Shown here one piece after another: positions 1 through 7,967 of a stretch of DNA of 64,000 nucleotides; position 1 is the stretch's first letter, and the number at the start of each line of letters is the position of its first letter. Under the pieces are notes generated by a model, which saw nothing but the letters and a program-made list of their open reading frames with translations, did no database searches and was not told the origin of the DNA. Origin of the DNA: Taklimakanibacter albus. Its GTDB lineage: Bacteria; Pseudomonadota; Alphaproteobacteria; Rhizobiales; Aestuariivirgaceae. Where the stretch lies: the NCBI RefSeq assembly GCF_016595235.1, contig NZ_JAENHL010000004.1, positions 524,343 through 588,342 of the forward strand, written 5' to 3'. The position numbers were made by a program, and so were the translations under genes.

Positions 1-1255
1 TGATCGCCTGATTCATCAGGCGCCGCACCTCCGGGCTGCCGGGTGGGCTTTTGTCGCGCACCTTCCAGCTGGTCAGCTGCAATTCGATGCCGAGAGCGAT
101 CGTGACAGCCTGCGCAATCCGGTCCTGGAACTCGAGGCCTTCCTGCGTGCGTCCGTCGAAACGCTCGGCCCAGACATTGTGCCCGTTCGCCGTGTCGATG
201 AGCTGGACATTGACCCTGAGATTGTCGCCGACACGCTGCACGCTGCCATTCAGCAGATATTGCACATCGTAGGTCGTTGCGATGCGGCGGACATCCAGGC
301 TTCCCGTCTCGGTCGTGAATGTCGGAAGCTCCGTAACGATCGTGTAATCCCGCCGCTGGGATAGAGCGGTGGCGATGTCCTGGACCAGGCCTTTGGCGAA
401 ATGGTCTTCGCTGCGCTCGGTGGTGAGGTTCACCAAGCCCAGAAGACCGACCGAGGGCTTTTTCCAGCTGGCGGCATCGGCCATGTTGCTCATCCTCCGT
501 GTCGGAGATGAGATAGGTTCAGGGTCCGCGCCGACCAACAAGGATTGCCATAGCTTCCTTGTTTCGGGGCTGACTTCGACACCGAACTCCTTTTGCAGCA
601 TGGCGCGACAGGTTTCGAATATCCGGACGGCCCGGTCGCGCTGGCCGCTCATAGCGAGCAGCTCCATTTTCAGCCGATATGATGCCTCGCGCGTCGGGTC
701 CAGGGCGAGAAGGCGCCGGGCGATCGCGAGTCCTTTCTCCGCATCCACCAGCCGCGCCAGCTTTTCGAGAGATCCGATGGCGATAGCGAGAAGTTTCTCG
801 CGCTCGATGGCAGCCCAATCCTCGAAAGTGCTGCTGCCCGAGAAGAAGCCATCCAGAAACGGACCGGTGTAGACGGAGATCGCCTCCTCGAGCTGCCCTG
901 CCGAACGGGCCGACTGCGACATTTCCAGGACATCCGCATCGCTGTCGATTGCGCCGAGGCCGATAGTGTCCTTGTTGCTGCGCAGGATGGTTGCGCCGAA
1001 GGACGAGAGATCCTGGCGCAGCACGCTCAAGGCCTGCCTCAGGCTGTTACGAGAATGCCCGCTGTCGCTGTCGCTCCATAGCAGATCGGCCAGTTTTTCC
1101 CGCGTGGCGCTCATCCCGGGGCATCGGGCGAGATAGGCGATGATCGCCGGGCCTTTCCGGCCGGTCAGCTCGAGTGGCTGGCCCTCGGCATCTTGGATGC
1201 GAAATCCCCTAAACAGAAGCAGCTTGAATCTTGCCTGGGAACTGTCGCGCGGCAT
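1..1255 (-). CDS. SARP-type transcriptional regulator with TolB-like domain (partial, runs off left edge)
   Basis: This frame is open from an ATG at 1255 down to base 1, giving 418 residues and no stop, so the C-terminus lies outside the window. Residues 10-105 form a winged-helix DNA-binding domain (TREKLADLLW, RNSLRQALSVLRQDL). Residues 105-240 are the helical BTAD repeat domain that defines SARP regulators (VYTGPFLDGFF, LLALDPTREASYRLKMELL). From residue 265 a TolB/CyaD-type amino-terminal domain follows (YLLNGSVQRVGDNLRVNVQL), a layout common in Hyphomicrobiales regulators. It is divergent from the histidine kinase operon, and the 187-base gap holds phased heptamer repeats of the kind SARPs bind. 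I infer that it activates the kinase operon and the RTX secretion operon; the signal it senses is unknown. Confidence 0.85.
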   Translation of the reverse strand, partial: MPRDSSQARFKLLLFRGFRIQDAEGQPLELTGRKGPAIIAYLARCPGMSATREKLADLLWSDSDSGHSRNSLRQALSVLRQDLSSFGATILRSNKDTIGLGAIDSDADVLEMSQSARSAGQLEEAISVYTGPFLDGFFSGSSTFEDWAAIEREKLLAIAIGSLEKLARLVDAEKGLAIARRLLALDPTREASYRLKMELLAMSGQRDRAVRIFETCRAMLQKEFGVEVSPETRKLWQSLLVGADPEPISSPTRRMSNMADAASWKKPSVGLLGLVNLTTERSEDHFAKGLVQDIATALSQRRDYTIVTELPTFTTETGSLDVRRIATTYDVQYLLNGSVQRVGDNLRVNVQLIDTANGHNVWAERFDGRTQEGLEFQDRIAQAVTIALGIELQLTSWKVRDKSPPGSPEVRRLMNQAI

Positions 1256-1277
1256 TAAACATCCGAATTTCGTCGCC

Positions 1278-1365
1278 CTAACGCGATCCTAATTCAAAAC
1301 TAACGCAAGGCAAGGTTTCTATGCCGGATTGGTAAGCGCTAAGCTGACGCAGCTTCACCTAGAAT
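1278..1365 (+). promoter_or_regulatory. phased heptamer repeats and -10 upstream of the histidine kinase operon
   Basis: CTAACGC occurs at 1278 and 1300, CTAATTC at 1289, TAAGCGC at 1333 and CTGACGC at 1344. All read on the + strand and start at multiples of 11 bp from each other. The last one ends at 1350, and TAGAAT, one base off the -10 consensus, starts at 1360 after a 9-nt gap. SARP proteins are known to bind heptamer direct repeats in 11-bp phase with the last repeat about 8 bp from the -10. The same layout recurs upstream of the RTX gene. Binding by the neighbouring SARP is inferred. Confidence 0.6.
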
Positions 1366-1441
1366 CCTCCGGAATCGAGGAAGGTGGAATTGCCGACAGG
1401 CATGACGTCCCCTCGCTGAAACAACTTTAGCTTGCGCCCGG

Positions 1442-4400
1442 ATGGATGATTCCCGGCCGATGAGACGAATGAAGTCGATGGGAACAGAGCCTGGAGACGT
1501 CCCGGACCTTGCCGATCACGGCACACTGCAACTCCTTGAACTGCAGGATAGGGAGCGATGTTTTCGCGAGCTGTTCGAGGCAAGTCCGCACCCTCTATTT
1601 GCGGAAGATTGGTCGAAACTTAAGCGCTATGTCGACAAGCTGACAGCCGAAGGCGTCACCGACATCGTCGCTTTTTTCGCCGCTCATCCCGAAGAGCTGG
1701 CGAAGATCCCCCAGCTTGTCGAATGGGCTCACATCAACGAAGCGGCAGTCAGAGTCTACGGGCTGTCGTCCATGCGCGAACTCGTCGACTATTTCAAATC
1801 GGCCCCACAGGCCAGCTTTCATATGTACCCGCTGTGCATTCAGCGCTTCCTGTCAGGCGAGTCCTACGCCGAGATCGAGAATGTCGATGTCACGCCGGCG
1901 GGAAGAGAGATCCACCTCGTCGAGACGTTCCGTCTGCCGAGCGGCTATGCGGGTGACTGGTCACGCATCTTTGCGGGTGTGAAGGATATTTCAGCGCTGA
2001 AGAATGCCGAGATCGCACTCCGGGACCAGGAAAGACGCCTGAGGGAGGCGCTGGCGGAGTCCGACCAGCTTCTGAAAGCCAAGGACAAGCGCGCCCAGGA
2101 ACTCGCGATACTGGTGAGTCTCAGCGAGGCCATGGCCATGTCGCTGAACGCCCAATCGCTGACCCGCATCGTCGGCGACAAAGTACGCGAGATTTTCGGC
2201 ACTGAGATCACTGAAATCCTTCTCTATGACGAGAAGTCCCAGACGATCAGCGTCCCCTATTCCTACTATCGAGGTTACCAGTACTTCGAATCGTTTCCGT
2301 TCGGCGAGGGCCTTACGACAAAGATCATTCGGTCGCGCCAGCCATTGCTCCTAAAATCGCAGGCAGAGCAAGTCCAGGGGGGCTGGCTTGTGTTTTCGGA
2401 AGACGACAAAACCGAATCCTATCTGGGCGTGCCTCTGTTCGCCGGCGAGAAGACTGTGGGCGTGATCAGCGTGCAGTCCTATCATCAGAATACTTTCAAC
2501 GAGCATCATCAGCGTCTTTTGCAGATACTGAGCACAGGTATCGGGGCGGCTCTCGAGAATGCCCGCTTGTTCGATGAAATGCAGGAACTGGTGCGGGAAA
2601 CAAAGGCGCGGAACACCGAGCTCGCCTATGTGAACGGGCTGCAGGAAGCGCTCGCCTCGGGCCTTAAGCCCCAGGAAATCTATAATCTCATCGGTGAAAA
2701 GATTCATGAGGTCTTCGATGCTCATGTGTTGGATATCGGGCTGTTCGACGAGCAGGAGCAGATCCTGCATTTCCCCTATACGATCGAACGCGGCGTCCGC
2801 TTTCCCGACGCCCCGATGCCTTTGGTCGGTTATCGAAAATATGTGATGGAAACCGGCGAGCCTTTGCTGCTTGCCGGCGACATGGAAACCGCGCGGCAGA
2901 AATATGGAAACCCGACGGCGCGCCAGGGCGAGCCTCCCAAATGCTGTCTCTTCGTGCCGCTGATCTTCGAAGGCAAGTGCCGCGGCGTGATCTCGCTGCA
3001 GAATCTCGATCGTGAAAATGCCTTTGTCGAGTCCGACATCACGCTCCTGACCACCATCGTCAATGCCGCAAGCGTGGCGCTGGAAAGGTCCCGTTTGCTT
3101 GATGAGACCCAGCGCCTGCTCAAGATCACCACAAGCGACGTGGAGAAGCTGCGCGAGCTCGAGAAATCGCTTGTTGCCGCGAAGGAGTTCGCCGAAGCGG
3201 CGAATACCACGAAGAGCACCTTCCTCGCGACCATGAGCCATGAGATCCGCACGCCGATGAACGGCATCATCGGCATGACACATCTGCTTTCCGCGACCAG
3301 GCTCGATGCCGAGCAGACCGAATATTGCGACACGATCGCGCGCAGCGCCGCGGGCCTCCTCTCGATCATCAACGACATTCTCGACTTTTCCAAGATCGAG
3401 GCCGGCCGCCTCGATATCGAGGCGATTCCGTTCCATCTCGACCAATGCGTCGAGGAATCTCTCGACCTCGTCTCGTCGCGCGCCGCGGAGAAGAACCTCG
3501 AGCTCATCTACTGGATCGACCCGGAATTGCCCTGTCACGTGGTCTCGGACCCGACGCGGCTGCGTCAGGTCCTGCTCAATCTTCTCAACAACGCGGTCAA
3601 GTTCACCGAGAAGGGCGAGGTATTCCTGAAAGTGCGGCGCGCCGGCGCGAATAGCGACATCGTGCGCTTCAGCGTCGCCGACACCGGTATCGGGATCCCC
3701 GAAGATCGCCTCGGGACGCTGTTCCAATCGTTCAGCCAGGTTGATAGCTCGACCTCACGGCGCTACGGCGGGACCGGCCTCGGGCTCGCAATATCCAAAC
3801 GGCTTGTCGAGATGCTGGGTGGCGACATATCGGTAAGCTCCGAGATCGGCCGCGGCGCCGTGTTCGAATTCACCATCAAGGTGGAATGGGCGGTTGGAGG
3901 CATCGTTTCCTTCGACACCGAGAGCGTGAAAGGCAAGCGCGTTCTGATCGTCGACGATAACGCCACCAATCGGCGGGTCCTCGAGCTGCATGCCAGGTCG
4001 TTCGGCATGGTGCCGACGCTGGTGACCGGCGGTGAGGAAGCCTTCTCCGTCCTCGGCCGCGGCGAGCCGACGGACGTAGTCATCCTCGACATGCAGATGC
4101 CGCATCTATCCGGGATCGATGTGGCCAAGCGGATCCATGATTTGCCTCATTGCCGGTCATTGCCGCTCATCCTCTATAGCTCGCTGCATATGAGCCGCGC
4201 CCAGATCGTGCAGATGGTCGGACCCAGGCTCTTCGCCGACATCCTGAGCAAACCGATCAAGCCATCGGCATTGCTGCAATCGATCATGGCGGCGATCCTC
4301 GCCGTTCCCAAGCTAGCGGCGCCGGCTGCCGTCAAGCCGGCGGTCGAACTCGACGGCAGCCTCGCGGGGGAATGCCCCCTCAATATTCTCGTGGTCGACG

Positions 4401-4777
4401 ACCATCCGACAAACCGCAAATTCTGCTCGGCGCTGCTCAGGAAGCTGGGCTACGCACCACAACTGGCGGTGAGCGGCCGGGAGGCCGTCGACATGACCGC
4501 CACAGCCTCCTTCGACACCATTCTCATGGATATCGAGATGCCGGAAATGGACGGCATCGAAGCGATGAAGATCATTCGCAGCCTGCGCTCGGAGGTGATG
4601 CAGCCTTATTTCATCGCCCTCACCGCGAACGCCATTGCAGGTGACCGGGAGACCTATCTGAAAGCGGGCATGGACAATTATGTGAGCAAGCCCATCGAGC
4701 TTGCCGAGCTTGTCGGCGCTCTGCGTACCAGTTGGCAGGTGCGCGTCGCGCGCCGGGGAAATGGGAGAATACTATGA
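1442..4777 (+). CDS. hybrid sensor histidine kinase (PAS-GAF-GAF-HisKA-HATPase-REC-REC)
   Basis: This 1111-residue protein is probably soluble, as I see no membrane segment. A PAS-like region lies near residues 90-190, followed by a coiled coil, two GAF domains (about 230-385 and 395-560) and a HisKA domain with the phospho-acceptor His600 (MSHEIRTPMNG). The HATPase has an N box near 712 (NLLNNAVKF), a G1 box near 746 (DTGIGIP) and a G2 box near 777 (GTGLGLAIS). Two receiver domains follow with acceptors Asp883 and Asp1030. It should phosphorylate its own receivers and pass phosphate to the HPt protein encoded next, whose ATG overlaps its TGA. No clear Shine-Dalgarno marks the ATG at 1442; in-frame ATGs at 1460, 1469 and 1478 are alternatives. 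The ligand of the GAF/PAS part cannot be read from sequence. Confidence 0.93.
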   Translation: MDDSRPMRRMKSMGTEPGDVPDLADHGTLQLLELQDRERCFRELFEASPHPLFAEDWSKLKRYVDKLTAEGVTDIVAFFAAHPEELAKIPQLVEWAHINEAAVRVYGLSSMRELVDYFKSAPQASFHMYPLCIQRFLSGESYAEIENVDVTPAGREIHLVETFRLPSGYAGDWSRIFAGVKDISALKNAEIALRDQERRLREALAESDQLLKAKDKRAQELAILVSLSEAMAMSLNAQSLTRIVGDKVREIFGTEITEILLYDEKSQTISVPYSYYRGYQYFESFPFGEGLTTKIIRSRQPLLLKSQAEQVQGGWLVFSEDDKTESYLGVPLFAGEKTVGVISVQSYHQNTFNEHHQRLLQILSTGIGAALENARLFDEMQELVRETKARNTELAYVNGLQEALASGLKPQEIYNLIGEKIHEVFDAHVLDIGLFDEQEQILHFPYTIERGVRFPDAPMPLVGYRKYVMETGEPLLLAGDMETARQKYGNPTARQGEPPKCCLFVPLIFEGKCRGVISLQNLDRENAFVESDITLLTTIVNAASVALERSRLLDETQRLLKITTSDVEKLRELEKSLVAAKEFAEAANTTKSTFLATMSHEIRTPMNGIIGMTHLLSATRLDAEQTEYCDTIARSAAGLLSIINDILDFSKIEAGRLDIEAIPFHLDQCVEESLDLVSSRAAEKNLELIYWIDPELPCHVVSDPTRLRQVLLNLLNNAVKFTEKGEVFLKVRRAGANSDIVRFSVADTGIGIPEDRLGTLFQSFSQVDSSTSRRYGGTGLGLAISKRLVEMLGGDISVSSEIGRGAVFEFTIKVEWAVGGIVSFDTESVKGKRVLIVDDNATNRRVLELHARSFGMVPTLVTGGEEAFSVLGRGEPTDVVILDMQMPHLSGIDVAKRIHDLPHCRSLPLILYSSLHMSRAQIVQMVGPRLFADILSKPIKPSALLQSIMAAILAVPKLAAPAAVKPAVELDGSLAGECPLNILVVDDHPTNRKFCSALLRKLGYAPQLAVSGREAVDMTATASFDTILMDIEMPEMDGIEAMKIIRSLRSEVMQPYFIALTANAIAGDRETYLKAGMDNYVSKPIELAELVGALRTSWQVRVARRGNGRIL

Positions 4778-5139
4778 GCATCTCACATCAAGCGATCGAG
4801 CGCATGATGGAGCTCATCGGCGGCGACAAGACCGTCCTGGCGGAGATCCTGCAGAGCTTCATCGATGAGGCGGAGCCCTTGGCGGCGGCCGTCCTCGCCG
4901 CCGCCCGGGACGGTCGGCTCGACACGCTGGGCCGCGCCGCTCATACGATCAAATCCAGCGCGCGGGAATTCGGCGATGCCGAGCTCGCGGCACTCTGCGC
5001 CGCCATCGAATTTGGCAGCAAGCAAGGCGCGCTGGCCGATGCGATCGCAAGTTCGGAGAAGATTGCCCGGGGCTGCATCACGCTCAAGGACGAGCTCGCC
5101 GCCTATATCGGCCGGGAATTGAACGGGGAAACCGCATGA
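4774..5139 (+). CDS. free-standing HPt phosphotransfer protein
   Basis: The protein has 121 residues and is a single four-helix HPt domain. The phospho-accepting histidine is His57 in RAAHTIKSSAREFG, the usual HPt signature. I chose the ATG at 4774 because GGGAG lies just upstream (4763-4767) and because ATGA overlaps the kinase stop; the frame is open further upstream, but that part lies inside the kinase gene. It should carry phosphate from the hybrid kinase receivers to the receiver domain encoded immediately downstream, with which it overlaps by another ATGA. The three genes are thus translationally coupled and read as one His-Asp-His-Asp relay. Confidence 0.92.
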   Translation: MSISHQAIERMMELIGGDKTVLAEILQSFIDEAEPLAAAVLAAARDGRLDTLGRAAHTIKSSAREFGDAELAALCAAIEFGSKQGALADAIASSEKIARGCITLKDELAAYIGRELNGETA

Positions 5140-6647
5140 ACGGACAAGGGCGGATACTGGTCGTGGATGATACGCGGCCCCTCAGGCTCAAGCTCGCCGC
5201 CGCGACGACCGCTCTCGGTCATCTATGCCATTCGGTAGCAAGCGGGCGCGAAGCGCTCGACCATATGCGGAACCATCCGGTGGATGCCGTGCTCCTCGAC
5301 ATCGTAATGCCCGAGATGGATGGATTCGAGGTTCTGAAGGCCATGAAAGGAGATCCCGCGCTCAAGGAAATTCCAGTCATCGTCATTTCCTCGCTCGATG
5401 ACACGGAGAGCGCGGTCCAGGCCATCGAGCTTGGCGCTGAAGACTTCTTGCCCAAGAACTTCGATCCCGTGATTTTCAAGGCGCGCGTCAATACGCTTCT
5501 CCAGAAGAAGCGCGTGCGCGACGCCGAGGTGGACTACCTGAAGCAGGTGCAGAAACTGGCGCGGGCTGCGCAAGTCCTGAAGGTCGGCAATTACAATCCC
5601 GCCAAGCTCGGACTCCAGGAGATATCCGAGCGGCGCGATGCACTGGGCGATCTCGCACGCGTCTTTTCTGACGCCGCGCAGAAGGTCTATGAACGCGAGC
5701 GCCGCCTCAGGCAGTCCATCAAGACCTTGCGCGGCGGCTTCGGACTTATCCTGCTCGGCATCATCTGGGGCCTGGTCGCGCCACTTTCGCGCATGGCCTC
5801 CGGGCTCGATGCCCATCCTTTCGGGATGGCTTTCTGGGTGAGCCTGCTGAGCGGCCTTTGCTGCATCGGCTGGTCGGTGGCCAAGGGAACCATGCCGAGG
5901 CCACGTGAGATACCTTGGCGCTATTTCATAGCCTACGCGCTCCTCGGCGCCGTCGTCAGCGAATCCCTCGTGTTCTTTGTCGCGGGCAAGATCGAGGCGA
6001 GCATCATTTCCATCATCGTCGTTCTCGAAGGTTTCCTCGCCTTTGCCTTCGCCGCTTTCATGCGGATCGAGCAGCCAAGCCTGTCGCGATTTGCCGGCCT
6101 GCTCCTGGGCCTTCTCGGTGTGCTGGTCATTCTCTATGACAAGTTCACCGGGGCGAGCTCCAGCGCCCTGCTGTGGACGGTCGTCGCCCTCTCGATACCG
6201 GCCTGCTATGCGGCGGAAGGCATCATGCTGGCGGCGCGGCGGCCGGAGGGTATCGCGACCATCACGACGGTCGGCATCATGCAGCTCGTCGCCGCCGTCA
6301 TCCTCCTGCCGATTGCGCTCGCGACCGGCCAGATGATCTATCCGGCCGCCACGCCTGGCGCGATGGAACTGACCATCATCCTGATCGCCGCGGCCTCGCT
6401 CTCCGCCAACGTCCTGTTTCTCCACCTCATCACCGGTCTCGGCTCTGTGTTCGCGGGCCAGGCCGCCTATTTCACCACCATGGCCGGGATCGGCTGGAGT
6501 GTCGTGCTCCTGGGCGAAAGCCTCAATGGCTGGATATGGGCGGCGCTGGGGCTGACGGCCGCCGGGCTCTTTCTCGTCGGACCGAAACATGAAGCGGAAC
6601 CCGAGCCGCCAGCCGTGGGGGCCATGCACGAGGCGCCGCAAACGTGA
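5136..6647 (+). CDS. receiver domain fused to an EamA/DMT-superfamily transporter
   Basis: The product has 503 residues. Residues 1-122 are a CheY-like receiver with the acidic pair DD near 11-12 and the phospho-acceptor Asp55 (LLDIVMPEMDG). Residues 123-200 are charged and helical, like the linkers that connect receivers to output domains (LGDLARVFSDAAQ). Residues 203-487 contain ten hydrophobic segments in the pattern of EamA/DMT permeases, and a short Pro/Glu-rich tail ends the protein. A receiver normally controls DNA binding or an enzyme; here the output appears to be a membrane transporter. The gene is last in the kinase-HPt operon, overlapping HPt by ATGA, so phosphorylation-gated transport is the simplest inference. 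The substrate is unknown. It ends 18 bases from the convergent adaptor gene. Confidence 0.85.
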   Translation: MNGQGRILVVDDTRPLRLKLAAATTALGHLCHSVASGREALDHMRNHPVDAVLLDIVMPEMDGFEVLKAMKGDPALKEIPVIVISSLDDTESAVQAIELGAEDFLPKNFDPVIFKARVNTLLQKKRVRDAEVDYLKQVQKLARAAQVLKVGNYNPAKLGLQEISERRDALGDLARVFSDAAQKVYERERRLRQSIKTLRGGFGLILLGIIWGLVAPLSRMASGLDAHPFGMAFWVSLLSGLCCIGWSVAKGTMPRPREIPWRYFIAYALLGAVVSESLVFFVAGKIEASIISIIVVLEGFLAFAFAAFMRIEQPSLSRFAGLLLGLLGVLVILYDKFTGASSSALLWTVVALSIPACYAAEGIMLAARRPEGIATITTVGIMQLVAAVILLPIALATGQMIYPAATPGAMELTIILIAAASLSANVLFLHLITGLGSVFAGQAAYFTTMAGIGWSVVLLGESLNGWIWAALGLTAAGLFLVGPKHEAEPEPPAVGAMHEAPQT

Positions 6648-6665
6648 GCGCGTCTTTCTCAGGCC

Positions 6666-7967
6666 TCACCCTTCGCGGAAGGTATGGGCGATCTGGTCGG
6701 TCAGGGGCTGCAGGAAATAGCTGAGGGGCGTGCGTTCGCGGGTCTGGATGAACGCCTCGGCTGGCATTCCGACTTTGAGCTTGTGGACGCCGAGCAGCTT
6801 GATCTGCTCCGCTCCGAGGCGGATACGCACCGCATAGAAAGGCAGCGAATCTGCTGATATGCGCGTCAGATCGGCCGCCACTTGCACGACCTCGCCATTG
6901 ACCTCGGGTGTCGTGCGCTGGTCGAATGCGGGGAAGCGCACTTGTGCCGTTTGTCCGAGATTGACCTGATCGATGTCCTCCGGACGCACCTGGGTATCGA
7001 TCACCAGCTCATCGAGTTCGGGAACGATCGCCATTATGTCCGCGCCGGGAGCGATCACGCCACCGATCGTATGCACGTTGAGCTGATGCACGACGCCGGC
7101 CCGCGGTGCGCGAATCTCCATGCGCGCCAGCTTGGCCTTGGCGGCGGTCAACCGCTCATCGGTCTCGGCAACCTTGGCTTCCGCTTCGCGCAAGTCGCTG
7201 AGCGAGCGGGTGCGCGCATCATCGGTGATCTGGATGATTTGCAGCTTGGTTTCGCTGATCCGCCCCTTGGCGGCGGCGATCTTGGCAACAAGTTCGCCCT
7301 CTTCTCCCTCCAGCCGTGCCCGCTCGCGATCGAGCGCATAGACCCGGCTCGCCTCGACCAGCCCCTGCTTCAGGAGCTTCTTGAGATTGGAGAGCTCCTC
7401 GCGCACGAGTGCCGTCTGTTCCCGTTTCGACTCATATTGCGCCGTAAGACCGGTAACTTCCTGCCCGAGCTGGCCGATCCGCTCGGTCAGCTGCTCGATA
7501 CGCCCATCGAGCGCTGCTTTCTGCACGCTCAGCAACTTCCGCTGCCCGCTCAGGAGTTCGGCAATTCGCGGCTCGGACACCCTGGCAAGTAAAGTCGCGG
7601 GAAACCGGACTTCCCTCAGATCATCCCGCTCGGCGATGAGGCGGGCCCGCTTGGCGTTCACTTCATCGAAGGTTCCCTGCAGGATCGACAGCTCGGCGCG
7701 CGTATCCGTTTCGTCGAGCCTGACCAGGACTTGTCCGGCTTCGACCCAGTCGCCATCCTTGACCGCGATATCGGCGACGATGCCGCCGTCGCGGTGCTGA
7801 ATACGCTTGAGATACGTTTCGACGACCGTGGTCCCCGTCGCGATGACCGCCCCCTGGATCGACGCCATTGCCGACCACAGTCCCATGCTGCCGATCAGCA
7901 AGCCCAGACCTGCAAATCCCGCCAATTGATAGCGGCGTAAGGTCTTGATGGTGGACGCGGACGTCAT
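6666..7967 (-). CDS. HlyD-family type I secretion membrane fusion protein
   Basis: This 433-residue protein has one N-terminal membrane anchor (about residues 15-37), a biotinyl-lipoyl-like segment (VKDGDWVEAGQVLVRLDE), a long periplasmic coiled coil of about 200 residues and a second lipoyl half (IRAPRAGVVHQLNVHTIGG). That is the layout of PrtE/HlyD adaptors, which link the inner-membrane ABC protein to the outer-membrane channel. It overlaps the ABC gene by four bases and is last in the operon RTX gene, ABC gene, adaptor gene. No TolC-like channel gene is present in the window, so the outer-membrane part must be encoded elsewhere. Confidence 0.93.
   Translation of the reverse strand: MTSASTIKTLRRYQLAGFAGLGLLIGSMGLWSAMASIQGAVIATGTTVVETYLKRIQHRDGGIVADIAVKDGDWVEAGQVLVRLDETDTRAELSILQGTFDEVNAKRARLIAERDDLREVRFPATLLARVSEPRIAELLSGQRKLLSVQKAALDGRIEQLTERIGQLGQEVTGLTAQYESKREQTALVREELSNLKKLLKQGLVEASRVYALDRERARLEGEEGELVAKIAAAKGRISETKLQIIQITDDARTRSLSDLREAEAKVAETDERLTAAKAKLARMEIRAPRAGVVHQLNVHTIGGVIAPGADIMAIVPELDELVIDTQVRPEDIDQVNLGQTAQVRFPAFDQRTTPEVNGEVVQVAADLTRISADSLPFYAVRIRLGAEQIKLLGVHKLKVGMPAEAFIQTRERTPLSYFLQPLTDQIAHTFREG

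Noticed and set aside
5223-6641. 472-codon minus-strand frame opposite the receiver-EamA gene.
   Set aside because: Its translation is a monotonous His/Asp/Glu/Arg mixture, the usual antisense image of membrane helices.
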